Shown here: one piece after another, positions 6,503-14,506 of the stretch
Layout of the letters: every line of letters starts with the position of its first letter
Position numbering within the stretch: the first letter of the stretch is position 1
NCBI GenBank assembly: GCA_016204125.1
Contig: JACQLI010000086.1
Location: 1 to 14,751 of the forward strand
From: Candidatus Omnitrophota bacterium
GTDB lineage: Bacteria; Omnitrophota; Omnitrophia; Omnitrophales; JACQLI01
Reading direction: 5' to 3'
Length of the DNA stretch: 14,751 bases
Notes under the pieces: generated by a model
What the model was told of the DNA's origin: nothing
The model's database searches: none
What the model saw: only the letters and a program-made list of their open reading frames with translations
Program-made: the position numbers and the translations under genes

Positions 6503-7489
6503 ATGCGCGACGCGTCCCTAAAAACATTTTGTGACGGACTAAAGAAACAGAATCATTTTCTCTTAAGTTCTCATGTGAGCCCGGAAGGAGATGCGGTTGG
6601 AAGTTTATTGGCCATCGATTCCCTCTTGAGAAGAATCGGGAAGAAAACAACTATTGTCAATGAGGACGTTTTTCCCGAAAGGCTCTATTGCCTGCCTCAC
6701 AAGGAACGTTGGAATTCATTAGCTGAAATCAAGGGAAAATCTAACCGTTTCGATGCCCTGGTTGTTACCGACTGCCCCACGCTAGAACGGATTGGAAGGG
6801 TCAAAGAATTGATGGGTCCTCAAACGGTTATTTTTAATATTGATCACCATATTTCGAATGTACGTTTTGGTCAATACAACTTTGTCAGGCCTGAAGCAGC
6901 AGCATCGGGAGAAGTGGTCTATGATATTTTCAAGCATTTTAAATTTCCCCTCACTAAAGAAGAAGCAACCTCTATATATGTAGCCCTCTCAACAGACACG
7001 GGCTCCTTCAAATATAGCAATACAGGCATTCATGCCCACCTCATCGCAGCTGAACTGATCAAGACGGGTATCGACGTAGACAAAATCAACGAGGAACTTT
7101 ACGCGACCTACTCACTCAACAAAATTCAACTCTACAGTCGGCTTCTGGGTAAAGTCCAAACTGCATCGGGTGGAAAAATTGCATGGGTGGCCATGAAGAG
7201 AGAGGATTTGAAAGAGTGCAACGCGACTTACGAAGATACTGAGGGATTCATTGATTTCTTAAAATACCTCAAAGAGGTGAAGGTTGCTTTCTTCTTAAGC
7301 GAGATGGGGAATCCTAGTGAAGTAAAGGTTTCCTTTCGTTCTAAGGGCAGCTATGATGTGAATCAGATTGCTACGGCCTTTGGCGGGGGGGGACACAAGA
7401 AGGCTTCAGGGTGCACGATTCCTTTGAGTTCAGATGAAGCCGTGGAGGCAGTTTTGAAAGAGATTCGAAGACAGTTCCGTTTCAAATGA
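6503..7489 (+). CDS. nrnA: DHH-family nanoRNase / pAp phosphatase NrnA
   Basis: NrnA hydrolyses very short RNA oligomers (2-5 nt) and, in several species, 3'-phosphoadenosine 5'-phosphate (pAp). It is a manganese-dependent cytosolic phosphoesterase. The 328-residue protein shows the DHH motifs in order: SHVSPEGDAVGS (23-34), VVTDCPT (87-93), NIDHH (112-116), STDTGSF (163-169), and the DHHA1 glycine motif GGGGHKKASG (294-303). In the first motif the common P-D-G-D is P-E-G-D (Glu28), a conservative change that I believe also occurs in other members. Only 6 bases separate it from rbfA, and its TGA overlaps the truB ATG. In context it is a natural partner of the PNPase encoded downstream, which leaves short oligomers. 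A homologous cyclic-dinucleotide phosphodiesterase activity cannot be excluded. Confidence 0.95.
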   Translation: MRDASLKTFCDGLKKQNHFLLSSHVSPEGDAVGSLLAIDSLLRRIGKKTTIVNEDVFPERLYCLPHKERWNSLAEIKGKSNRFDALVVTDCPTLERIGRVKELMGPQTVIFNIDHHISNVRFGQYNFVRPEAAASGEVVYDIFKHFKFPLTKEEATSIYVALSTDTGSFKYSNTGIHAHLIAAELIKTGIDVDKINEELYATYSLNKIQLYSRLLGKVQTASGGKIAWVAMKREDLKECNATYEDTEGFIDFLKYLKEVKVAFFLSEMGNPSEVKVSFRSKGSYDVNQIATAFGGGGHKKASGCTIPLSSDEAVEAVLKEIRRQFRFK

Positions 7490-8214
7490 TGCGTCCCATG
7501 AAATCCATAGACGGTATCCTGGCTGTCGATAAGCCACAAGGGTGGACCTCCCACGATGTCTGCGCCTTCGTGAGGAAACGCTTCCGTATTCCTAAGGTGG
7601 GTCATGCGGGAACGCTCGATCCTTTAGCAACAGGGGTCCTCGTTCTTCTGATAGGTAAGGCTACAAAACTTTCCCAGGACCTCAGTTCCTGCGATAAAGA
7701 TTACTTTGGAACTTTCGAGCTTGGCGTAGAAACAGATTCTCACGATAGAGACGGCCGTGTCATCCGCGAGGCTACCTGGGAAGGCATTGATCTGGAAAGG
7801 ATCCGCGGCATTCTGCCCTCTTTTGTTGGTGAGATTGAACAAATTCCACCGATGATATCGGCGATTCGTTACAAAGGCGTTCGTTTGTATCACTTAGCCC
7901 GCAGGGGGACGGAAGTTCCAAGAGAGAAGCGTCGGATTGTGGTGCATGAATTTCGTGTTGAAGATCAGAAAGGACCCTTTGTACACTTTTTTGCCCGAGT
8001 TTCGAAGGGGACTTACTTGAGAACTCTTGTTCACGATATCGGCGAGACTCTGGGCTGTCACGCTACCTTGAGCGAGCTGAGGCGGGTTCGTGCAGGCGAC
8101 TTCCGTCTTGAAGAAGCTGTGACCGTGGAGGCTTTAAAAAAGTTTGCGTTAGACGAACTCGAACGTCATCTTCGTCCACTTTCTTCATTCCCGCCGTATG
8201 CCTATTTAGGATGA
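7486..8214 (+). CDS. truB: tRNA pseudouridine-55 synthase TruB (short, no PUA domain)
   Basis: TruB isomerises U55 in the T-loop of tRNAs and acts as a tRNA-folding chaperone. The protein is 242 residues from the first ATG. LAVDKPQGWTSHD (12-24) and GHAGTLDPLATGVL (39-52) contain the catalytic Asp45. KDYFGTFELGVETDS carries the conserved Tyr, PPMISAIRYKGVRLYHLAR is the substrate-loop motif, and SKGTYLRTLVHDIG has the conserved Arg. At 242 residues it is well short of the roughly 310-residue E. coli enzyme and stops before the usual C-terminal PUA domain, as in other short TruBs. The start at 7486 forms an ATGA overlap with nrnA. In-frame ATGs at 7489 and 7498 are possible alternatives, and none has a clear ribosome site. 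Confidence 0.97.
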   Translation: MMRPMKSIDGILAVDKPQGWTSHDVCAFVRKRFRIPKVGHAGTLDPLATGVLVLLIGKATKLSQDLSSCDKDYFGTFELGVETDSHDRDGRVIREATWEGIDLERIRGILPSFVGEIEQIPPMISAIRYKGVRLYHLARRGTEVPREKRRIVVHEFRVEDQKGPFVHFFARVSKGTYLRTLVHDIGETLGCHATLSELRRVRAGDFRLEEAVTVEALKKFALDELERHLRPLSSFPPYAYLG

Positions 8215-9215
8215 AAGTTTGGGTAAGGTTGGAGAAATTTTCGCCTGATACCAAGCGCCCTCTCATTCTGGGGATGGGGAATTTCGACGGCATCCACTTA
8301 GGACATCAAGAAATACTTAAGAAAGTTGTTGAGCGCGCAAGGCAGAAAAACGGAATATCTGCCGCGTTAACATTCGCCGAACACCCGCAAAGGGTGCTGC
8401 ACCATTCTCAAGGTCCAGCTCTTTTAACGTCTCCGCAACACCGTTTATTGCTTTTAAAAGAATTGGGTATTGAGACGGTTTTCTTACTTTCGTTCACACT
8501 TCCCTTTTCGAAAATATCGCCCGAAGCCTTTATTGAGGAATTTCTAGCGAAGCGTCTGAGGGTTAACGAAGTTCATTTGGGATATAACGCCCGGTTCGGA
8601 CATAACCGATCGGGCGATTCTGTGCTCATGCGAAGGATGTCAACCCAATTAGGTTTTGAGTTCTTCGAATGCAGTCCCATAAAACTAGGGAACGAATTTA
8701 TTTCAAGTTCTTTGATTAGAGAAGCTATTCGAAAGGGGGATCTTGAAAAGGCGAAAAATTGTTTGGGGAGACCTTTTAGTCTTTTTGCGAGTGTCGTCCA
8801 AGGAAAGGGAAGAGGCAGGACAATCGGGTTTCCTACAGCCAACCTGCAGTCCCACAGTGAGATTCTTCCCCCTCACGGAGTTTACCCTGTCGAAGTTCGC
8901 AAGAGCGCGTTTCACCTCAGGCCTCTAGTGGAAGGTCATGAGTACGAATACCAAGCAGAGAGACCCGGTGAGTGGCTGAAAGGGATTTTGAATTACGGGG
9001 TTCGCCCCACTTTTGAAAAATCGGATGCGGTAGCGATTCCGGAAGTGTTTCTCTTTGATTTCGAGGGGGAACTCTATGGTAAAACAGTTGAAGTTCGCTT
9101 TTACCCTAAGATTCGAGAGGAGAAAGCCTTTGAAACACAGGAAGAATTGGTTGAGGCGATCAAAAGTGACGTTGTCAGAGCGAAAAAATTCCTCCTTTCC
9201 GGAAAAGGGTCTTAA
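8211..9215 (+). CDS. ribF: bifunctional riboflavin kinase / FAD synthetase RibF
   Basis: RibF phosphorylates riboflavin to FMN and adenylates FMN to FAD. The 334 residues contain an N-terminal nucleotidyltransferase (FAD synthetase) with GNFDGIHLGHQ (23-33), YNARFGHNRSGD (125-136) and SSSLIR (165-170). The C-terminal kinase follows, with GKGRGRTIGFPTANL (198-212), HGVYPVEV (222-229), YGVRPTF (262-268) and PEVFLFDFEGELYG (277-290), where Glu278 is the expected catalytic residue. Between GVYPVEV and LNYGVRPTF there is a charged insert (about 231-254) longer than in the enzymes I recall. The gene starts in an ATGA overlap with truB, so translation is probably coupled. It ends the nusA-to-ribF run; I see no convincing terminator after it. 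Although ribF is not an RNA-metabolism gene, it commonly sits between truB and rpsO. Confidence 0.97.
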   Translation: MKVWVRLEKFSPDTKRPLILGMGNFDGIHLGHQEILKKVVERARQKNGISAALTFAEHPQRVLHHSQGPALLTSPQHRLLLLKELGIETVFLLSFTLPFSKISPEAFIEEFLAKRLRVNEVHLGYNARFGHNRSGDSVLMRRMSTQLGFEFFECSPIKLGNEFISSSLIREAIRKGDLEKAKNCLGRPFSLFASVVQGKGRGRTIGFPTANLQSHSEILPPHGVYPVEVRKSAFHLRPLVEGHEYEYQAERPGEWLKGILNYGVRPTFEKSDAVAIPEVFLFDFEGELYGKTVEVRFYPKIREEKAFETQEELVEAIKSDVVRAKKFLLSGKGS

Positions 9216-9232
9216 GTTTTTTGAGGGAGTCC

Positions 9233-9261
9233 TTTACAAACGGACGTAGGTTCGTTATACT
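9233..9261 (+). promoter_or_regulatory. sigma70-type promoter for rpsO-pnp
   Basis: TTTACA (9233-9238) and TATACT (9256-9261) are each one base from consensus, with an ideal 17-base spacer. Transcription should start near 9267-9269, leaving a leader of about 67 bases before the rpsO ATG. With no hairpin terminator just upstream, rpsO-pnp is probably transcribed both from here and by read-through from ribF. Confidence 0.8.
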
Positions 9262-9276
9262 GTTTCTAGGTTGAAA

Positions 9277-9310
9277 TACTTAACTCATTCTAGCACAACA
9301 AGTTAGAGTA
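9277..9310 (+). promoter_or_regulatory. possible leader hairpin upstream of rpsO
   Basis: TACTTAACT (9277-9285) can pair with AGTTAGAGTA (9301-9310), leaving A9307 bulged and one U-G pair (9280/9306) next to a C-G pair (9279/9308) across the bulge, with a 15-base loop. S15 often represses its own mRNA through leader structures containing a G-U/G-C element, so an autoregulatory site is conceivable. The stem is A/U-rich and weak, so this is a suggestion only. Confidence 0.25.
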
Positions 9311-9334
9311 AGAAAGAAGAGGTTTAAAAAGGAA

Positions 9335-9604
9335 ATGCCGCTGGTTAGTACAAAAAAAAGAGAAGTTATTTCAGACTTTCACAGACACAAAAAGGATACA
9401 GGTTCAACCGAAGTGCAGATTGCTCTTTTAACGGAGAAAATCAATGCTCTGACGGGCCACCTCAAGAGCAATGTCAAAGATGTTCATTCCCGCTACGGTC
9501 TTGTGAAGATGGTAGGAAAAAGAAAGCGTCTCCTCGACTACCTGCGTAATACTGACCCTGAAAAATATCAAAAGATCCTTTCTCGCCTTGAGCTTCGGAA
9601 GTAA
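9335..9604 (+). CDS. rpsO: 30S ribosomal protein S15
   Basis: S15 is a primary 16S rRNA-binding protein of the 30S platform, binding the h20-h21-h22 junction. The 89 residues match the family along their whole length and at its standard size: KKREVISDFHRHKKDTGSTE (7-26), QIALLTEKINALTGHLKSN (28-46), KDVHSRYGLVKMVGKRKRLL (48-67) and a C-terminal DYLRNTDPEKYQKIL segment. A GAGGT element lies 11 bases before the ATG, and a purine-rich AAGGA directly abuts it. It has its own promoter and precedes pnp by only 12 bases, so the two are surely cotranscribed, as in many bacteria. Confidence 0.98.
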   Translation: MPLVSTKKREVISDFHRHKKDTGSTEVQIALLTEKINALTGHLKSNVKDVHSRYGLVKMVGKRKRLLDYLRNTDPEKYQKILSRLELRK

Positions 9605-9616
9605 ATCGAAAACTTT

Positions 9617-11806
9617 ATGACTATCCAAAGAGTTTCAGCAACAATCGGAAATCGCGAAGTGATTATCGAGACTGGCCGCATGGCCAAACAATCCAATGGG
9701 GCTGTCACGGTCCAATGCGGGGGAACGGTCATCTTAGCGACTGTCGTTCAAGCCCGCGAAGCGGATGAAGAACGAGATTTTTTCCCATTAACAGTCGATT
9801 ACCGTGAAAGGACCTACGCGGCAGGAAAAATTCCTGGCGGGTTTTTCAAACGTGAGGGCCGCCCATCTGAGAAGGAAATTCTTACTTCCCGTCTGATCGA
9901 TCGCCCCATTCGTCCGCTTTTCTCCAAGGATTATAGGAACGAAGTTCAAATCATGGTTACCGTTCTCTCAGCGGACGGAGAAAACAATCCCGACATTCTA
10001 GCGATGATCGGCGCTTCAGCCGCTCTCCTTATATCGGATATTCCATTCACAACACCTGTTGGTTCGGTAAGAGTGGGCTTGCAGGACGGGAAATTTATCG
10101 TCAACCCCAATTACGAAGAAACCGAAAAGGGGGATCTTGATCTTGTAGTCGCCGGCACGGAAGAAAAGGCGATTATGCTGGAAGCGGGAGCCAGGGAAAT
10201 TTCCGAAGAGGAAATGATTAAAGCCATTCTTTTCGCTCAGAAGGAATTGCGGGCTGTTATCCAGCTTCAAAAAGAGCTTCAAGGTAAGGCTGGAAAAAAG
10301 AAGCTTGAGGTAAAGAAACGAGAAATCCCTGCTGAGGTTTCTCAAAAGGCGAGTCAGGCTGTACGAGGCAGCTTCGAAAAGATTTTTGATTTAGGATCTA
10401 AAGAAGAACGCGAAGATGCCCTCGCGGCGCTCTATGAAAAAGTTTTGGCACAGTTTGATGCCGCAAGTCCTGATTTCAAAGAGGCTGATGTGAAATACGT
10501 CTTCGACGAGCTTGAGAAAAAACGTGTTCGCGAAATCATCCTCAATGAAAAGAAACGTCCAGACGGACGGGGGTTTAAGGAAATCAGAGAGGTCAGCTGT
10601 GAAATCGCCCCCCTTCCAAGAACTCATGGCTCTGCAATTTTTACGCGAGGACAGACTCAAAGTTTAGCCGTTGCCACTCTGGGAACTAAGGCGGATGAGC
10701 AAACGATTGATGCGTTAGAGGGTGAGGGTTCGAAACGGTTCATGCTTCATTACAATTTTCCTCCTTTTAGCGTAGGCGAAGTGGGACCCAATAGAGGTCC
10801 GGGGAGACGAGAAATTGGTCACGGGGCTCTGGCCGAGCGGGCTCTGAAAAGTGTGATGCCAGACGAAGAGAAGTTTCCTTATACCGTACGGATTGTTTCT
10901 GACATTTTGGAATCAAATGGTTCGAGTTCGATGGCATCCGCTTGCAGCGCAACACTTGCCCTTATGGATGCAGGCGTTCCAATCAAAGGCCCTGTAGGAG
11001 GGATCGCCATCGGCCTGATAACGGAAGGAAACAAGTGGCAGGTCTTAACTGATATTGCAGGAATTGAAGATCATCTGGGAGATATGGATTTAAAAGGGGC
11101 GGGCACCGAGAAGGGTCTTACGGCTCTACAGATGGACCTTAAAATTCCGGGGATTACCGAAGAGATTCTCAGAGAGGCCATGTGCCAAGCCAAAGAGGCG
11201 AGGATGCACATTTTGAAAAAGATGGCCGAGGCCATTTCCACTCCAAGGAAGGAATTGTCTGCTTACGCTCCAAGAATCACAACTCTTCGGATCAATCCTA
11301 GCAAGATCGGTGAGGTAATCGGTCCAGGCGGAAAGGTGATTCGTAAAATCGTTGAGGAGACAGGAGCGAAGGTTGAAATTGAGGATGATGGCAGAGTTTT
11401 AATCGCTTCCTCTGATCCCAAAGCCTCTGAGGAAGCCATCGCTCGAGTGAAGGCAATTGTTGAAGACGCAGAAATAGGCAAGATCTATCAAGGCCGTGTG
11501 AGAAAGATTATGAATTTTGGGGCGTTTTGTGAAATCTTGCCAGGTACAGACGGCCTTGTTCATATTTCCGAAATAGCCGAAGGGTTCGTAAAGCAAGTAG
11601 AGGATCATCTTAAAGTCGGTGATGTTGTTCCTGTTAAAGTCATATCGATCGATAAAGAAGGAAAGATCAATCTCAGCATGATTCAAGCGAAAGATGGTGA
11701 GGGTCCTCCTGTGGTTCGCGAAGCGCGCACATCTTCAAGAGAAGGTGAGCATCGAGGGGATCGCGACAGGGGTCCTAGGAACCGCTCGCGCGAACGGCAT
11801 GATTGA
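9617..11806 (+). CDS. pnp: polyribonucleotide nucleotidyltransferase (PNPase)
   Basis: PNPase degrades RNA 3' to 5' by phosphorolysis and can add heteropolymeric tails; it works as a trimer. The 729 residues contain a first RNase PH domain (about 1-140) with PGGFFKREGRPSEKE, an all-helical linker, and the catalytic second RNase PH domain (about 315-550). The latter has GRREIGHG, GSSSMAS (435-441; phosphate binding) and AGIEDHLGDMDLKGAGT, where Asp485 and Asp491 match the metal-binding Asp486 and Asp492 of E. coli. A KH domain with GPGG (569-572) and an S1 domain (about 621-692) follow, then a tail of about 35 residues built of Arg, Asp, Glu, Gly and Ser. Only 12 bases separate it from rpsO, leaving no room for an intergenic processing hairpin of the E. 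coli type. Its end overlaps dut by 8 bases. Confidence 0.98.
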   Translation: MTIQRVSATIGNREVIIETGRMAKQSNGAVTVQCGGTVILATVVQAREADEERDFFPLTVDYRERTYAAGKIPGGFFKREGRPSEKEILTSRLIDRPIRPLFSKDYRNEVQIMVTVLSADGENNPDILAMIGASAALLISDIPFTTPVGSVRVGLQDGKFIVNPNYEETEKGDLDLVVAGTEEKAIMLEAGAREISEEEMIKAILFAQKELRAVIQLQKELQGKAGKKKLEVKKREIPAEVSQKASQAVRGSFEKIFDLGSKEEREDALAALYEKVLAQFDAASPDFKEADVKYVFDELEKKRVREIILNEKKRPDGRGFKEIREVSCEIAPLPRTHGSAIFTRGQTQSLAVATLGTKADEQTIDALEGEGSKRFMLHYNFPPFSVGEVGPNRGPGRREIGHGALAERALKSVMPDEEKFPYTVRIVSDILESNGSSSMASACSATLALMDAGVPIKGPVGGIAIGLITEGNKWQVLTDIAGIEDHLGDMDLKGAGTEKGLTALQMDLKIPGITEEILREAMCQAKEARMHILKKMAEAISTPRKELSAYAPRITTLRINPSKIGEVIGPGGKVIRKIVEETGAKVEIEDDGRVLIASSDPKASEEAIARVKAIVEDAEIGKIYQGRVRKIMNFGAFCEILPGTDGLVHISEIAEGFVKQVEDHLKVGDVVPVKVISIDKEGKINLSMIQAKDGEGPPVVREARTSSREGEHRGDRDRGPRNRSRERHD

Positions 11807-12281
11807 TCGAACCACCCGTCTTCTGGGCTGTGAAGTCCAACTCCGTTGTCTTCCAAACTATAAAGGCCTACCCCTGCCGCAGTACATGACCGAGGGGGCA
11901 AGCGGTCTTGATTTACTCGCCGCGGTCACAGATTCCATCCAACTGCTTCCCGGCAAAAGAGTGCTTATTCCAACAGGTATTCAAATTGCCATTCCTGAGG
12001 GGCTTGAAGGACAGGTAAGGCCTCGCAGCGGGCTTGCTCTGAAAGAAGGAATAGGAATCCTTAATGCGCCTGGAACAATTGATTCGGACTACAGGGGAGA
12101 AGTCCAGGTTATTCTTTTTAACGCTGGAGACACAGCCTTTAGCGTTACTCGAGGCATGAGAATTGCCCAACTTGTTATTACGCCAGTTGTTAAGGCGCAG
12201 TTTGTATTGGTCGATAACCTTAGCACCACCCATCGTGGTGAAGGGGGTTTCGGCCATACAGGATGCGCAAAGAACGAGTAA
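11799..12281 (+). CDS. dut: deoxyuridine 5'-triphosphate nucleotidohydrolase (dUTPase)
   Basis: Dut hydrolyses dUTP to dUMP and pyrophosphate, keeping uracil out of DNA and feeding dTMP synthesis. The five motifs of the homotrimeric family are present in 160 residues: I, ASGLDLLA (34-41); II, RPRSGLALK (74-82); III, APGTIDSDYRG (90-100) with catalytic Asp95; IV, RGMRIAQL (118-125); V, RGEGGFGHTG (146-155), the C-terminal P-loop-like arm that closes the active site. The ATG chosen overlaps the pnp stop by 8 bases. A GTG 105 bases upstream in the same frame would give an unlikely extension copied from the Arg-rich end of pnp. The end overlaps ftsK by 19 bases. No ribosome site is visible, so translation is likely coupled to pnp. 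Confidence 0.97.
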   Translation: MIDRTTRLLGCEVQLRCLPNYKGLPLPQYMTEGASGLDLLAAVTDSIQLLPGKRVLIPTGIQIAIPEGLEGQVRPRSGLALKEGIGILNAPGTIDSDYRGEVQVILFNAGDTAFSVTRGMRIAQLVITPVVKAQFVLVDNLSTTHRGEGGFGHTGCAKNE

Positions 12282-14461
12282 ACGAAATCTGGGGTGTTGT
12301 CTTTTTGCTTTTGGGGCTTTTTACGTTCGCAAGCCTCGCATTTTTCCACCAGACAGACCATCCTTTTTACACCTCTGACACGAACTCACCTGTTCTAAAT
12401 CACACCGGTGTCATTGGCGCCAATTTAGCCCATGCGCTTTTTATCTCCTTTGGTCTAGGCGCTTACCTGATACCTCTTTTCTTTCTCCTCTGGTCTTGGT
12501 GCTTTTTTGGACAGAGAGTTCCTGAGAGGAAAATCTTTAAATTGTTAGGTCTTGGGATCGCGCTTGTAGCCGCATCTGTTTTTCTTGGCATCTCATTTTA
12601 TCCCGAAAATAGATTCGTGAGGGCTGGGGCCATCGGCTGTGTTTTGGGCGAAAGGCTTCTTCGTTACTTCGGCGTGGTCGGAAGTTACATTGTAACCGCG
12701 TCATGTCTCCTCCTTGCCATTCTTTTGGCAACTGATTTTTTGATTTACCCCATCGTAAGAAACTTTTGGGAAAACCTAACAGAGTTCTCTGGAAAAAGCA
12801 CAGGACCCCTCATCCGTTTTATTGAATGGATTCAAGAGCTACGGGTTCGGATACACAAGCCAAAGGTAAGGTCAGAGGCTGTCCGCGATCTGACCCGACA
12901 ACGCCCTGGCTCCTCCGAAGAAAAGCGGGAGATTCATTCTCAAGAGCCTGTGAAAATTGTTGAATACGAAAGAAAAGATACGCCAAGGGAGCCGTCTCAT
13001 AAAGAACCCAAACGAGAGCCCGTAGTAAACCGTACCAAGTCAGCCGCTACGAATGGAGATTACCAACTTCCCTCGTTAGACCTTCTGCGAAAACCAGAGG
13101 CAGCAGTCGTCCAAACGGATGACCTGAGGCAGAATTCAAGAATTGTTGAAGAAACCCTTTCTGAATTCGGGATCGAAGCGAGGATTGTGGCTGTTGAGCA
13201 AGGTCCAGTGATTACGCGATATGAACTATTACCAGCACCAGGCGTTAAGGTGACTCGAATTTTGAGCTTAGGCGACGATCTCTCACTCGCTCTGAAAGCT
13301 ACGAGCCTGAGATTCATTGCCCCGATTCCTGGCAAATCTGCAATCGGAATTGAGGTTCCCAATTCGAAGACAACGGTTGTCTATTTACGCGAACTCTTGG
13401 AAGCTCGCGAGTTTAGAAAAGAAGATTTGGCACTGCCCTTAGTTATTGGAAAAGATACAAGCGGCAAACCCTTAATCACGGATCTTACGCAGATGCCGCA
13501 TCTGATGATTGCGGGGACAACGGGGAGTGGAAAGACAGTGTGCGTCAACTCCATTATTGCAGGACTACTTTACCGGATGCCGCCCGATCGGTTGAAATTT
13601 GTGATGGTTGATCCAAAGATGGTGGAGTTAGCTGTCTATCAAGCCATTCCACATATGTTGGCTCCTGTAGTAACGGATCCTAAAAAGGCAGCAGTGACGC
13701 TCAATTGGGTTGTGAGTGAGATGGAGAACCGCTACCGACTCTTTGCAAGTCGGGGGGTGAGAAACATTCAGGGGTTCAATTCGCAGGCCGAAGAAACGCT
13801 TCCCTATATTGTGGTAGTTATTGATGAGTTGGCAGATCTCATGGTGGTAGCTCAAGATAAAGTAGAAAGTGCTATCACGCGTCTCGCTCAACTTTCGCGC
13901 GCAGTTGGAATTCACTTGATCCTGGCAACACAGCGACCCAGCGTTGATGTGATCACAGGGGTTATCAAGGCGAACTTTCCCGCCCGCATTTCCTTCAAAG
14001 TGGCCTCAAAGGTTGACTCGAGAACCGTGCTCGATGTCAACGGCGCGGATAAGTTGTTGGGTAAAGGGGATCTTTTATTCCTTCAGCCAGGAGAATCAAA
14101 ATTGGTCCGAGGCCAGGGGACTTTTGTAATCGACGAAGAGATTTCTCGGGTCGCTGAATTTGTCTCGAAACAAAAAGCCCCTGAGTTTCATCCTGAAATC
14201 AGCTCCATGGAAGAAAAGGGTGGGTCTATGGTTCAGGAGAAGGATGAATTATTCGAGGACGCCGTCCGTGTCGTACTTGAAACAGGCGTCGCCAGTACAT
14301 CCACTCTCCAGAGAAGACTCAGGCTTGGCTATGCAAGAGCGGCTCGCATCATTGATCAGATGGAGGCCGAAAGGATTGTGGGGCCTCATCGAGGGTCCAA
14401 GCCTAGGGAAATCCTCGTAGATCGGGCACAGAGGCTTCGAGAAGAAGTCTCCCAGCAGTAG
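12263..14461 (+). CDS. ftsK: DNA translocase FtsK/SpoIIIE
   Basis: FtsK is a septum-anchored hexameric ATPase that pumps DNA to clear and resolve the chromosome terminus during division. The 732-residue protein has four or so membrane helices in the first 165 residues (about 9-28, 55-82, 92-111 and 121-163), a hydrophilic charged linker (about 166-290), then the alpha/beta motor. The motor carries Walker A GTTGSGKT (418-425), VDPKMVEL, Walker B VVVIDELADL (Asp521), ATQRPSVDVITG and GADKLLGKGDLLF. The C-terminal gamma winged helix (about 665-728) carries RLRLGYARAARIIDQME, the part that reads polar DNA motifs and activates XerCD in E. coli. The short linker makes it closer in size to SpoIIIE/SftA-type proteins than to the 1,329-residue E. 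coli FtsK. It starts inside dut with no real ribosome site. Confidence 0.97.
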   Translation: MRKERVNEIWGVVFLLLGLFTFASLAFFHQTDHPFYTSDTNSPVLNHTGVIGANLAHALFISFGLGAYLIPLFFLLWSWCFFGQRVPERKIFKLLGLGIALVAASVFLGISFYPENRFVRAGAIGCVLGERLLRYFGVVGSYIVTASCLLLAILLATDFLIYPIVRNFWENLTEFSGKSTGPLIRFIEWIQELRVRIHKPKVRSEAVRDLTRQRPGSSEEKREIHSQEPVKIVEYERKDTPREPSHKEPKREPVVNRTKSAATNGDYQLPSLDLLRKPEAAVVQTDDLRQNSRIVEETLSEFGIEARIVAVEQGPVITRYELLPAPGVKVTRILSLGDDLSLALKATSLRFIAPIPGKSAIGIEVPNSKTTVVYLRELLEAREFRKEDLALPLVIGKDTSGKPLITDLTQMPHLMIAGTTGSGKTVCVNSIIAGLLYRMPPDRLKFVMVDPKMVELAVYQAIPHMLAPVVTDPKKAAVTLNWVVSEMENRYRLFASRGVRNIQGFNSQAEETLPYIVVVIDELADLMVVAQDKVESAITRLAQLSRAVGIHLILATQRPSVDVITGVIKANFPARISFKVASKVDSRTVLDVNGADKLLGKGDLLFLQPGESKLVRGQGTFVIDEEISRVAEFVSKQKAPEFHPEISSMEEKGGSMVQEKDELFEDAVRVVLETGVASTSTLQRRLRLGYARAARIIDQMEAERIVGPHRGSKPREILVDRAQRLREEVSQQ

Positions 14462-14493
14462 GTCGTAAATACCTCTTATTTTGCCTCATAGAG

Positions 14494-14499
14494 TATAAT
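14494..14499 (+). promoter_or_regulatory. -10-like TATAAT directly upstream of the rimO start
   Basis: An exact TATAAT hexamer ends 7 bases before the ATG at 14507. No TTGACA-like -35 is found 15-19 bases upstream and there is no extended TG, so promoter activity is uncertain. If it is active, transcription would begin at or next to the rimO AUG. Confidence 0.4.
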
Positions 14500-14506
14500 G
14501 CTTCCC

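Noticed and set aside
9194..9222. CCTTT/AAAGG pairing at the ribF end followed by a T-run, as a possible terminator.
   Set aside because: The stem is only five base pairs with an imperfect loop, and eight bases separate it from the T-run, so efficient termination is unlikely.
11694..11798. A GTG start extending dut upstream by 35 residues.
   Set aside because: The extension would be read out of frame through the PNPase Arg-rich tail and has no dUTPase similarity; the ATG at 11799 gives a normal length.
12226..12243. CACCAC...GTGGTG inverted repeat near the 3' end of dut.
   Set aside because: It falls in the codons of dUTPase motif V, has no T-run, and is explained by coding constraint and chance.
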